64,000 bases of DNA. It comes from Algoriphagus winogradskyi. GTDB taxonomy: Bacteria; Bacteroidota; Bacteroidia; Cytophagales; Cyclobacteriaceae. Below the pieces are notes generated by a model, which ran no database searches, had not been told where the DNA came from, and saw only the letters and a program-made list of their open reading frames with translations. Position 1 is the stretch's first letter. Each line of letters opens with the position of its first letter. A program made the position numbers and the translations under genes. Below, one piece after another: positions 9,508-18,131 of this stretch. Location of the stretch: NCBI RefSeq assembly GCF_900182815.1, contig NZ_FXUA01000008.1:176352-240351 (forward strand), read 5' to 3'.

Positions 9508-10147
9508 TAATCTGCTTTTTATTCCTCATTCGAAGGTAAAAGGAATAATTTAAACGGGACAAATCTTTGGTAGTTAAATTAAAAAAAATATGTCTTGCTA
9601 ATACGAATTAATATTTTCAATAATTCTCTTAAAGATGTTTATTATTAATGTTTTATTGAATATGTTTTTCCTGATTGTTCTTTTTGTTTACAAAATTATT
9701 CCTTTTGTTGTATTTGGTTGGATTATTAGTTGTTTATTTGTATTTAATTAATGTTAGTAAATCCTCATATTTCAATTGTTGTTATACTTTTTAAATAGGG
9801 TGAATTTCAGGATCACCACACAATTATCAAGCTTTTCTTTTAGTTACTTTTCTTTTTGTTTACAAAATTTTGCATATAACATATAATTCGTTCAATACTC
9901 TAAATTTCAGTTTTAAGTCTACGTTTAAATGGTGTTATTACATACGGATTTAAAGGGAAATTCATGTCATTAATAGATATATAAGGCGTTCTTTTGTTTT
10001 TCGAACTAAATTCTAACTTAATGTTTTCAAAGCAGGGTTAATTTTTGGTTAATCCAGTCTTAGATTCTGGCTTTTAGTTTTTATTGAAATAAATGTACTC
10101 GCTGTCCAGGTAGCCAAATCTTTCAGGTTATCCTTTGCAATCATTAT
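9508..10147. promoter_or_regulatory. AT-rich divergent intergenic region with 20-base direct repeat
   Basis: Lies between the divergent LytTR regulator and the OmpA-like gene. The string TTCTTTTTGTTTACAAAATT occurs twice, exactly, at 9678-9697 and 9850-9869, 172 bases apart. Its core TTTGTTTACAAA is a near-palindrome (TTTGT-NN-ACAAA), as expected of a dimeric regulator site. A looser relative, TTTGTATATACAAA, is at 13054-13067 ahead of the export genes. No gene is seen in this stretch. Confidence 0.45.
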
Positions 10148-11455
10148 ATGAAGAGATTATATTCTTTCCTTATTTTAATAGGTCTCATTAACGCTAATTT
10201 GCTTATTGAGATACCCCAAGCTCTGGGCAGTAGAATAGAAAAAGTCTATATGCCTAGCAAAAAAGATTCCCTCAGTAATTTGGGAGCTAAATTTGTCTTT
10301 GATCCCACTTTTCATCAGAGAGCCAAGCCGGTTGATGATAGCAGAATTTCTTCTTCTAAAAAGAATATAGCAGATACTAGGGTGTTAAACTCCCGGTCTA
10401 AGCAATCAAATTCAATGGTCCTGCTAGTTAAGGACAGGGGTACTGGAAAGCCTATTGACAATACCTTAGTTGTTTTAAAATTATATGAGACCGATACTTA
10501 TACTGAATACAAAACAGATGATTTGGGTGAAATCAGTATTCCTCTCACATTTTCTGATTCCTTGGTGCATATTTCAATAGCAGCTTCGGGATATGTAAGC
10601 ATCCCGGAGTGTACCATTCCGGTCTGGGATACTGCTCACTTAGAAGTCATCTTACAGCCTTTGCAACTAAATGAAAATTTAGTTTTGGCTAGGCTCGGGG
10701 CCGCTGAGAATGGAAAAACCTTAACAGAATCTGATTACCGCTCACTTGACAACCTAATCCAACTTCTTCATCTAAATCCTGATGTTCGGGTTGATTTAAA
10801 AAATCATGCTGATTCTAAGCATGGACACTATTATAATCAACGTATCTCTGAAAAAAGAGCCAAACTAATTGTTTCCTATCTAATCAATAAGGGATTAGAC
10901 CCTAATAGAATCTATTCCGTTTCATATGGCGACTCCTATCCTTTAGTACCATGCACGCTGAATTGCACAAAAAAGCAATTCACCGAAAATAGTAGGACGG
11001 AGGTTGTGTTTTTTAAAGGAGAATTTCACTATCAACCATATAAATATCCAGATTTTGATATCGAGATGCAGGCTGTAGTACATACTGGGTCTAAGGTGAC
11101 ATTGCTGGAAACCAAGTCTACCATCTCTTCCGTGGATTCATTAGATAATTCTGTGATCCCCTCGTTGAAAGATTCCTTACATTTGACAAAGTCTTCAATT
11201 GGGGATACAGAAGTATCTCCGTTTTATTATCTGGTTACGAATGGTTTTTCGGATTTGGAAGCTGCTTATGCATGGGCAAATTACCTTAGAGGTAATTTCA
11301 CCCAAGAGGTATTTGTGCTCCCACCCTCATCTAAGCAAAATAAATTTTTGGTAGCTTTGGATAGATATGTACAGCTGGAGCAAGCGTTGACTGAAATAAA
11401 GGATTATAGTGATTCTGCTCCTCATTTGAATATTTGGCTTTATTATCTAGAATAG
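10148..11455 (+). CDS. OmpA-family envelope protein with SPOR-like C-terminus
   Basis: 435 residues with an N-terminal signal peptide (hydrophobic 4-25, probable cut near ALGS). A carboxypeptidase-regulatory-like domain (about 93-178), an OmpA C-terminal domain (about 200-300, with NHADSKHGHYYN and SRTEVVFF motifs) and a SPOR-like repeat (about 355-435) follow. Same domain order as the C-terminal two thirds of the protein at 1-1746, including a Cys pair before the last OmpA strand, so the two are paralogues; this one lacks the PD40 propeller. It probably sits in the periplasm or outer membrane bound to peptidoglycan. Confidence 0.85.
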   Translation: MKRLYSFLILIGLINANLLIEIPQALGSRIEKVYMPSKKDSLSNLGAKFVFDPTFHQRAKPVDDSRISSSKKNIADTRVLNSRSKQSNSMVLLVKDRGTGKPIDNTLVVLKLYETDTYTEYKTDDLGEISIPLTFSDSLVHISIAASGYVSIPECTIPVWDTAHLEVILQPLQLNENLVLARLGAAENGKTLTESDYRSLDNLIQLLHLNPDVRVDLKNHADSKHGHYYNQRISEKRAKLIVSYLINKGLDPNRIYSVSYGDSYPLVPCTLNCTKKQFTENSRTEVVFFKGEFHYQPYKYPDFDIEMQAVVHTGSKVTLLETKSTISSVDSLDNSVIPSLKDSLHLTKSSIGDTEVSPFYYLVTNGFSDLEAAYAWANYLRGNFTQEVFVLPPSSKQNKFLVALDRYVQLEQALTEIKDYSDSAPHLNIWLYYLE

Positions 11456-11592
11456 GTGTTTGCTGATCATTTCTATTAATCTTTTTAGAATTAGTTAGTT
11501 ATATTATTGGCATGTTATCAATGCCTTAAGATTTAAAATTGTAATTGTTTTGCCCCTTGGGCGTTAATATTTTTCTATTGATTTTAACTAAT

Positions 11593-12006
11593 ATGGAGTT
11601 TAAATTGTCCGAAATCCTAATCATTGATGACGATGACGCTATTAAGTTTGTGGAAAGCAAAATTTTAAGAAAAATGAGGTTTCTTAAGCCAATTCGCTTC
11701 TTAAAAAATGGAAAGGAGGGATTAGACTTTCTTAGATCACGCCCATTGGATCCATCCAGCTCATTCCCACGTCTTATCTTGTTGGATCTTCATATGCCTG
11801 TTTTGGATGGCTGGGGGTTTTTGGCTGAGTTCGATAAATTAAGTGATGAAATAAAATCTTCGTATGATGTTATAATAAGGACTAGTTCCATTGACCCGGA
11901 AGATAGAAATAGAGCTATAAATTCACCTAGAATTAAGGATTTTATTGTTAAGCCCCTAGAATATGATTTGCTTTTAGAGATATTTGTCAAGCATGGATTT
12001 GTTTAA
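11593..12006 (+). CDS. Single-domain response regulator (Rcp1-like)
   Basis: 137 residues from the preferred ATG at 11593 (MEFKLSEILIIDDDD); an upstream in-frame start at 11545 would add 16 hydrophobic residues of poor quality. Receiver motifs: IIDDDDA, phospho-acceptor Asp in LILLDLHMPVLDGW, switch residues in RTSSID, and Lys in FIVKPLEYD. The longer insert before the phosphorylation site (SRPLDPSSSFPR) resembles receivers that partner PAS/GAF-type kinases. It has no output domain. The kinase at 2756 is a candidate partner, by location only. Confidence 0.85.
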   Translation: MEFKLSEILIIDDDDAIKFVESKILRKMRFLKPIRFLKNGKEGLDFLRSRPLDPSSSFPRLILLDLHMPVLDGWGFLAEFDKLSDEIKSSYDVIIRTSSIDPEDRNRAINSPRIKDFIVKPLEYDLLLEIFVKHGFV

Positions 12007-12321
12007 TTTACGCTACTTAAATTATTTGTTAGTTGGCTTGTATTATATTGAGCTATATTTTGACATGAAATTTAGACAACTCAGTTTTTGAATGAACTTT
12101 CCAATAGCATTGTCTAATTATCTATCTTTATTATCAGTTTTACATATTTCATGTTGGGTGAATCCTTCGAGGCTGCTATTTGATATAAGCCTCTGCGTTT
12201 TTAATTGCTCTCTCCGCTTGATTAATTAATTTCAGAAATCAGATCTTTTATATATATAGCAATTCATTTACAATCTAATGCATTTATTCGGTTCTTGTTA
12301 ACTAATTCATAATATTTAGTC
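12007..12321. other. Intergenic region, no gene seen
   Basis: About 315 AT-rich bases. A 15-mer TTCATTTACAATCTA at 12263-12277 also occurs at 7644-7658 ahead of the paralogous gene at 7924, but chance is a fair explanation in such AT-rich DNA. No clear promoter box or terminator hairpin. Confidence 0.5.
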
Positions 12322-12879
12322 ATGGAAAATAATGTATTCGTACGCCCTTTTTCTGCTGTGGAAAACATAGAAGGTATAGACGTGGAATTTATCCATGCTG
12401 GCGAAGTATGTAGATTTAGCCCCTTCTTAGTGGTGGAGGATTTTATTACCTCTTTTTATAGTCTGAGAATTAAGGAACGTTTATTAAAGCCATTTCCCCT
12501 TGATGTTATTCCCAGGTTTAAGGATTATTTCTTTACTTCAAATGCCAAAATCCAGTGCATTGCCAGCTTCTCCCAGAGAGAAATAAAATATGATTCACAT
12601 ATGTTTACTGGGCAGACGGTATTCACTCCATTCGAACAGGTGAATTACCTAAGAGATGGAAATCTTCTTTTCGAACATTTTAAGTTTAGTAATGATGTGC
12701 TGCCTTATGAAAGGTGTGTACAACATTTGGCTTATCTCTCTGAGCTCCGTCTTCCACGTTCCCAAGAGAGAATTCTGGTGCAGAACCATATGGGAGAGAC
12801 CTGCCTTATAGAGAATGGTGATACAATTCAGATTTGGCTAATAAAAAATTGGCAGGCTATTATGGATATTATTTACTAA
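12322..12879 (+). CDS. Unknown protein, member 2 of a three-paralogue family
   Basis: 185 residues, soluble, with no known domain. It keeps the N-terminal block (ENIEGIDVEFIHAGEVCRFSP) and the C-terminal block (GDTIQIWLIKNW) shared with the proteins at 7924 and 16813, but its middle part is more divergent: the RKYDYGRSF motif of the others is replaced by SNDVLPYER. It stands alone 430 bases before the export gene cluster. Function unknown; the frame is supported by paralogy. Confidence 0.7.
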   Translation: MENNVFVRPFSAVENIEGIDVEFIHAGEVCRFSPFLVVEDFITSFYSLRIKERLLKPFPLDVIPRFKDYFFTSNAKIQCIASFSQREIKYDSHMFTGQTVFTPFEQVNYLRDGNLLFEHFKFSNDVLPYERCVQHLAYLSELRLPRSQERILVQNHMGETCLIENGDTIQIWLIKNWQAIMDIIY

Positions 12880-13308
12880 ACTTCGACTAATGCTCAATCG
12901 TCGTTCTTTAAACGCTATTAATTCCCTGAACTATGTGATGGGAATTTCTTATTTACTGCTAAATAATAGTGGCTGTAAAATCTTGAATAGTATAATTTAT
13001 TTGCATATAAATGCACAAATCAATTTTTAAGATCTCAGGATGATGAATTTCTATTTGTATATACAAACAAATAAAAACTGACAATAACCTTTAGCCCTTA
13101 ATCCTTAATCCTTAAACACCTAGCAACCTTTGAATTTTCTATTTAAATAATCCATAACGTTACCATAGGGTTTTACTAGACTCCCTGTTCTAACAGTTTT
13201 TAGGAGCATTGTATTCGTATTGCTCTAGTACTAAGGTGACCCACCCCACATTAAACCCATAGCCCGATGTACTATTCTTAACTTTTGATTGGCTATGCCA
13301 GATACTTT
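12880..13308. promoter_or_regulatory. Leader region of the exopolysaccharide export operon
   Basis: About 430 bases. A perfect palindrome TTTGTATATACAAA lies at 13054-13067, and the tandem heptamer TTAATCC repeats at about 13098-13115. The cluster is expected to be transcribed from here. No clean TAnnTTTG box is visible; no gene found. Confidence 0.4.
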
Positions 13309-14118
13309 ATGATGAATATTAGTAAATGCCTTTTGTATTTTATGCTGTCTTTTCTTGTCTTTGGCTGCATCTCGAATGAGAAAATCATTTATCTGCAGAA
13401 TTTGGAGGATAATAATCCAATATCAGACGATGAACTTATCACTTATAAAATCCCAGAATATAAACTCCAGTACAACGATATCATAGATGTGAATATCCAG
13501 ACCGTGGAAGATATGACGCAGTTTGGCTTTAATAATATGCCTCCTCAGATGAACGCCCAAATGGGAAATGTTTCGGCACAAAGCGGGGGTGATATCTATT
13601 ATATGACTGGATATTCAGTGGATGAGAAGGGCAATATCCGCCTTCCTATTGTAGGAGAAATCTATGTTCGTGATAAATCCCTGGAAGAAGCTAGAATGGA
13701 TATTGAGAAGAAACTACGGGAGTATGTTAAATCCGAGCTATATGTCAAAGTTAAATTAGGAGGGGTGCGGTATTCTGCTTTAGGAGAATTTAGGAAACCA
13801 GGCAAGTACGTAGTACTTCAGGACCGGATGACCATCTTTGAGGCTATTGCCAATGCAGGGGATCTTACCACTGTAGCTAAGAGGAGTGAGGTATTGCTGA
13901 TTAGACAATACCCAGAGGGAACACGACTTCATCGGATCGATTTACTGGATAGGCAGATTGTTGCCTCTCCCTTTTATTTCATACAGCCCAATGACCAATT
14001 GTATGTAGAGCCTATGAAGGTAAGGGAGTCAGGAACCGGAGAGAATACTGCCCAGACTTTGGCTTTGTTATTTTCTGGAATTTCTGCTGTTGCGCTTATT
14101 CTCAATTTAATCAATTAA
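13309..14118 (+). CDS. wza: Polysaccharide export lipoprotein (Wza-like)
   Basis: About 270 residues from ATG 13309 or 13312; the open frame starts at 13285. A lipoprotein signal ends in the lipobox FLVFGC, so the mature protein is lipidated on Cys. A Poly_export domain follows (YKLQYNDIIDVNI through GEIYVRDKSLEEA) and an SLBB domain (VKLGGVRYSALGEFRKPG, then TIFEAIANAGDL). A C-terminal hydrophobic helix (about the last 25 residues) fits the outer-membrane barrel helix of Wza-type exporters. It is 6 bases ahead of the wzc-like gene, forming the usual export pair. Confidence 0.9.
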   Translation: MMNISKCLLYFMLSFLVFGCISNEKIIYLQNLEDNNPISDDELITYKIPEYKLQYNDIIDVNIQTVEDMTQFGFNNMPPQMNAQMGNVSAQSGGDIYYMTGYSVDEKGNIRLPIVGEIYVRDKSLEEARMDIEKKLREYVKSELYVKVKLGGVRYSALGEFRKPGKYVVLQDRMTIFEAIANAGDLTTVAKRSEVLLIRQYPEGTRLHRIDLLDRQIVASPFYFIQPNDQLYVEPMKVRESGTGENTAQTLALLFSGISAVALILNLIN

Positions 14119-14124
14119 TTCCGC

Positions 14125-16572
14125 ATGTATTCCCATATCCCGTCCAATCCTTCCATCGCGCAGAATGATTTTACTTTGCAGAAAGATGGTGAATTAGATC
14201 TCAAGGTGCTTCTTTTTAACTACCTGCAGTACTGGCCTGTTATACTCTTGTTTATCCTGGGAGGATTTTCCTCCGCTTTTCTATTCAACCGGTATTCTAC
14301 TAATATTTACAAAGTAGAATCCAGTATTTTAGTGAAAGATGAAGAACCTACACTTGGAATGGATCTTTTTGAATCTTCCGGCCTGGGGATGCTGCAAGGC
14401 AAAAGCAACATCGAGAACGAAATTGGAATTCTCAAATCCTTTTCCCTAGCAGAAGCAGCCATCTCAGGTATGAATCTAAATGTGCAGTATTTCATAGAAG
14501 ATTTTTTTTCCACATCTCAAATCTATGGCAGTCTCCCCGTAATGGTGTCAGTGGACTGGAACAAACTTCAGTTGGTTGGTGGAAGATTTAGACTTGAGGT
14601 GATTGATAGGGATTCCTTTGAGCTGACAGTGCAGAATGATGATTTTATGATCCACAATCCCGCAGATTCTTATTATAAAGTCAAGCGTGAGCAACCTGCT
14701 TTATTAGAAAGAGAGAAATATTCTTTCGGTGAGGAGATAGCAGGGGATGGCTTCTCTTTTGTAGTCAATCAGATATCAGCTTTACCTGGTGATGTACTTC
14801 TCTTTAATTTCGTAGATACTCCTACATTAGCTCTCAGATATCGGGAGGAACTCTCAGTATCACCCCTCAATAAAGAGGCTTCCATTCTTTCGCTAAGTTT
14901 GGAGACACCGGTGAGAAGGCTGGGAGAGGAATACATCAACAAACTGATGGAGATGTACCTTGCCAAGGAACTGAAGGAAAAGAATAAGGCCTCTGAAAAT
15001 ACAGTTAAATTTATTAATGGACAGCTTTCCGGTATATCGGATTCTCTTAGGTTTTCTGAAAACAGACTTCAGGAATACAGAACCAAAAATAAAATCTTTA
15101 ATCTTTCGGAAGAGGGGTCTGTCATTTTTCAAAGAATACAAGAACTGGAAGTAGAAAGGGGATTGACGGAGATTAAGTTAAACTACTACGAGGTTTTGCG
15201 GGACTACCTAAATACTAACCAGACAGGGGATATGGTTGCTCCTGCTGTGATGGGAGTCACTGATCCCTTACTCAATTCACTGGTTCAGGCGTATAGTGAG
15301 CTTCAGGCTGATCAAAATACACTTTCCTCTAATTTTACAGATAAAAGTCCCGCAGTTAGGGAGAATTCCACTAAGATCCAGAATATAAAAAAACAGCTAC
15401 AGGAAAATGTAAATTCTGCCGTAATCAATACACAAAACCTTATCAAAGACCTGGATGATCAGGTTCGGATGTTGGATATCGACGTAAATTCCCTTCCCGA
15501 AACCGAGCGTAATCTACTGGGAATACAGCGGCAGTTCTCCATCAATGAAAATATCTATGTGTATCTACTGGAAAAAAAGGCAGAAGCAGAAATCACAAAA
15601 GCTTCCAATATGCCCAAAAACAACGTACTGGACTTTGCAAAAGCGGGGCAATTACCGGTGGCACCCAAGAAGTCGCTGAATTTGCTCATTGGGATGATAC
15701 TTGGCTTTATTATTCCTATAGGATTTATCACTGTCAAGGATTTTCTCAATACTAAAATTGATGATCCAAAAGAATTGGAAAAAGACATCAAAGTACCCCT
15801 TATTGGTATGATTGGGCGTAGTGTATCCGAAGATAAGATTCCTGTTTTAAATAACCCCCGTTCTTCTGTTACAGAATCATTTAGATCCATGAGAGCAGAT
15901 ATGTCTTATCTGAGTCCGGTCAGAAACAACCTGGCCATTCTTCTTACATCCTCTATTTCTGGAGAAGGCAAAACTTTCGTTTCTATCAACCTAGCCTCAG
16001 TTTACGCGCTTATGGGAAAGCGTACGCTCTTGATTGGCCTTGACCTTCGTAAACCAAAGATTGCTGAGGATTTTGGTTTAGAAAATGACAAAGGAATGAG
16101 TACTTGCTTAAGTTCTGATATTCCCTGGCAGGAGGTGGTGAAACCTACTGGCCACAAAGACATGGATGTAATCCTCTCTGGGCCTATTCCACCCAATCCC
16201 GCAGAATTACTTCTTCAGGGTAAATTTGCCCAGATTATTAAGGAAGTCAAGCAGGTCTATGATGTAGTGATTTTTGACTGTCCTCCTGTTGGATTGGTTT
16301 CAGAAACAAAAGAGCTGTTTCCTTATGCGGATATAAGCTTCTTTGTTTTCCGACAAGGATATTCCATGAAAGCCAATTCCCAGATCCTAAATAACCTGGT
16401 GGAAAAAGGAGGGGTATCCAAAATTTATGCTATTCTTAATGATGTACACATAGACAAGGGTTATGGCTATGGTTATGGTTACGGATATGGTTACGGCTAT
16501 GGCAATAATTCCTATGGATACCACGAAGAAGTACAATTGCCATGGTGGAAAAGAGCTTTGAGAAGGAAATGA
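14125..16572 (+). CDS. wzc: Polysaccharide co-polymerase / tyrosine autokinase (Wzc-like)
   Basis: 815 residues. An N-terminal Wzz domain with a first membrane helix (about 30-55), a long periplasmic coiled-coil part (about 265-470) and a second membrane helix (about 520-540, IGMILGFIIPIGFITV) precede a cytoplasmic BY-kinase domain. Walker A is at about 607-617 (SSISGEGKTF), Walker A' near 636 (LIGLDLRKPKI) and Walker B near 714 (VVIFDCPPVG). The tail carries seven Gly-Tyr repeats plus two more tyrosines, the autophosphorylation cluster. In this family cycles of Tyr phosphorylation govern chain length and export through the Wza-type pore encoded just upstream. Confidence 0.92.
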   Translation: MYSHIPSNPSIAQNDFTLQKDGELDLKVLLFNYLQYWPVILLFILGGFSSAFLFNRYSTNIYKVESSILVKDEEPTLGMDLFESSGLGMLQGKSNIENEIGILKSFSLAEAAISGMNLNVQYFIEDFFSTSQIYGSLPVMVSVDWNKLQLVGGRFRLEVIDRDSFELTVQNDDFMIHNPADSYYKVKREQPALLEREKYSFGEEIAGDGFSFVVNQISALPGDVLLFNFVDTPTLALRYREELSVSPLNKEASILSLSLETPVRRLGEEYINKLMEMYLAKELKEKNKASENTVKFINGQLSGISDSLRFSENRLQEYRTKNKIFNLSEEGSVIFQRIQELEVERGLTEIKLNYYEVLRDYLNTNQTGDMVAPAVMGVTDPLLNSLVQAYSELQADQNTLSSNFTDKSPAVRENSTKIQNIKKQLQENVNSAVINTQNLIKDLDDQVRMLDIDVNSLPETERNLLGIQRQFSINENIYVYLLEKKAEAEITKASNMPKNNVLDFAKAGQLPVAPKKSLNLLIGMILGFIIPIGFITVKDFLNTKIDDPKELEKDIKVPLIGMIGRSVSEDKIPVLNNPRSSVTESFRSMRADMSYLSPVRNNLAILLTSSISGEGKTFVSINLASVYALMGKRTLLIGLDLRKPKIAEDFGLENDKGMSTCLSSDIPWQEVVKPTGHKDMDVILSGPIPPNPAELLLQGKFAQIIKEVKQVYDVVIFDCPPVGLVSETKELFPYADISFFVFRQGYSMKANSQILNNLVEKGGVSKIYAILNDVHIDKGYGYGYGYGYGYGYGNNSYGYHEEVQLPWWKRALRRK
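16459..16503 (+). repeat. Tandem GGNTAY hexamer tract coding the Tyr-rich kinase tail
   Basis: Seven consecutive six-base units of the form GGN TAY encode (Gly-Tyr)7 in the C-terminal tail of the Wzc-like kinase. Third-base differences between units mean that it is not a perfect microsatellite, yet unit gain or loss would keep the frame and change the number of phosphorylatable tyrosines. Confidence 0.8.
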
Positions 16573-16812
16573 CTTTTTAACCATTAACCATTAACCATTA
16601 ACCCTTGCTCCCCTCTCTTCCTTTTATTTACAATTCTCTACAAAATCGAGATAGAATGGGATTTACAAAGTACTCCCTCTCACTTATATCACTAATTTCA
16701 TTTCATAGTAGAAAAGTGGATAAGCCCAGCAGAACCCAATAATTTAGTCAATGCAGAAACCTCTTTTGCATATTCTTTTAAATTTAAACCATTGTTTGGC
16801 TATAATTTGACC
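16573..16812. repeat. Short spacer with TTAACCA tandem repeats
   Basis: TTAACCA repeats three times at 16577-16603 just after the kinase stop codon. Similar TTAA-rich strings appear at 13098-13115 and 21930-22007, and inside gmd. No gene in the stretch. Confidence 0.6.
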
Positions 16813-17424
16813 ATGGACATTTTGAACTATCTGAGTAAGTTGGCAACAGGTTACCATTCCAGATCCCTAATAATTTCAGGAATAAATGTAAAGTTTAAAT
16901 TTTACGGAAAGCCTGTGCCCTTTGATCCTATTGCCATGCTCCGTGAGCTCCAATTCTTATCTCAGTCCCTAGGCTGTTTAAATTTAGATATGGATAAGGA
17001 TTATCTGGATTTTGCTCACTATGAACTGGATATAGATCAGCATTTACCGGCTTTGGTAATAGCTTCCTTTCAGCTAGATGGGTTAAGGTATAAAGTAATC
17101 CGTTCTGTCAAGCGGGTCGAAAATCCTCGATGCAGCAGGTATATTTTCTATTGTGCTGACCAAATGATGGCGGTTTACCAACGCACCTACGATTATGGCC
17201 AATCTTTTGATAAGCTCTCAGCAAAATTTCTCAGGAATTTCGAAGCTACGGCTCCAAGCAATCAGCGCCTGATTAAAGTTATGTCTGATGGACAGTGGGG
17301 CCTCTTGGAGGGAATGGTAAACTCTCAATTGTGGTTAATAGTAGCGCCTAATCATATGAGTGATATATTACAGAAAATCATACTAGCTAAAAATACTTCC
17401 AGTGCACAAAAGCCGATTCACTAG
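16813..17424 (+). CDS. Unknown protein, member 3 of a three-paralogue family
   Basis: 203 residues from ATG 16813 (MDILNYLSKL); the open frame begins at a TTG at 16792. Clear matches to the protein at 7924: SGINVKFKFYGKPVPFDPIAMLRELQF near the start (split here: SGINVKFKFYGK, then PVPFDP), a middle block YIFYCADQMMAVYQRTYDYG followed by QSF, and SQLWLIV near the end. No signal peptide or membrane helix. Its place directly after the wza-wzc pair makes a link with exopolysaccharide synthesis or its control more likely, though this is inference. Confidence 0.75.
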   Translation: MDILNYLSKLATGYHSRSLIISGINVKFKFYGKPVPFDPIAMLRELQFLSQSLGCLNLDMDKDYLDFAHYELDIDQHLPALVIASFQLDGLRYKVIRSVKRVENPRCSRYIFYCADQMMAVYQRTYDYGQSFDKLSAKFLRNFEATAPSNQRLIKVMSDGQWGLLEGMVNSQLWLIVAPNHMSDILQKIILAKNTSSAQKPIH

Positions 17425-18131
17425 CTTTAGTCAGACTCTCATGCAAATTCCTAATCCAGAAAACAAGCGTCTTTTTTGTTCGATTGCAGAGGTTTGTCAC
17501 TTGTTAAAATATGTTGAACCTAATAATTCTAGTATGAACTAATCAACTAAAGACCAATAGCTGACTCTGCAGCAATAGACCCTGTTCGTCGTAGAGTATA
17601 GTCAACTTTGGTAATCCCTGCCTGCTATCAGGCGGGGGAATTTGTCTGCCGATTAGCATCAGCAGGACAGAATGAAAAAATAAATTCCTATTACAGACAT
17701 CAAACTTATAATTAGGAAATACATAATTTCTCACATCTCAGAAATGCTTACAATCAGAAAATCCAAGTATGAGACTATAAAATTTAATTAGAAAATAAGG
17801 GTAAAAAATGAGTACAAAAATTACTCACTTTCTTATCTTTACAGCATGAAACGGGTGAACAAGCCTCATAAGCAATACATAGGCACTTTTTATGCCTTTC
17901 TACCCAAAAAACCTGGTTTTGATCCGTTTCAGTTTTTCACCAAGCAGCTAGTACCAGCTAAGTCCATCTGCAATCTTATAAGTTAAGACATATTATCCAG
18001 TGTAATAGGTAGCTACCTATTTTCAGGGAAGAATATTACCTTGCTTTTTTGATTACAGAATGTGACTGAAGGGGCGAAGCTGAGTTCAGACAGTATCTAA
18101 ACCTTTTTTAAATCTAACATATTAATCGACA
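17425..18131. other. Intergenic region before the nucleotide-sugar genes
   Basis: About 700 bases without a supported gene. It holds a short hairpin GCCTGCTATCAGGC near 17618-17631, of a type common among Bacteroidota intergenic repeats. A minus-strand open frame (17543-17734) has no protein-like features. The promoter for ugd should be near 18050-18120, but no good TAnnTTTG match is seen. Confidence 0.5.

Noticed and set aside
7644..12277. Shared 15-mer TTCATTTACAATCTA before two of the paralogous genes (7644 and 12263)
   Set aside because: In AT-rich DNA a window this size is expected to hold a few identical 15-mer pairs by chance, and the third gene lacks it and the distances to the starts differ.
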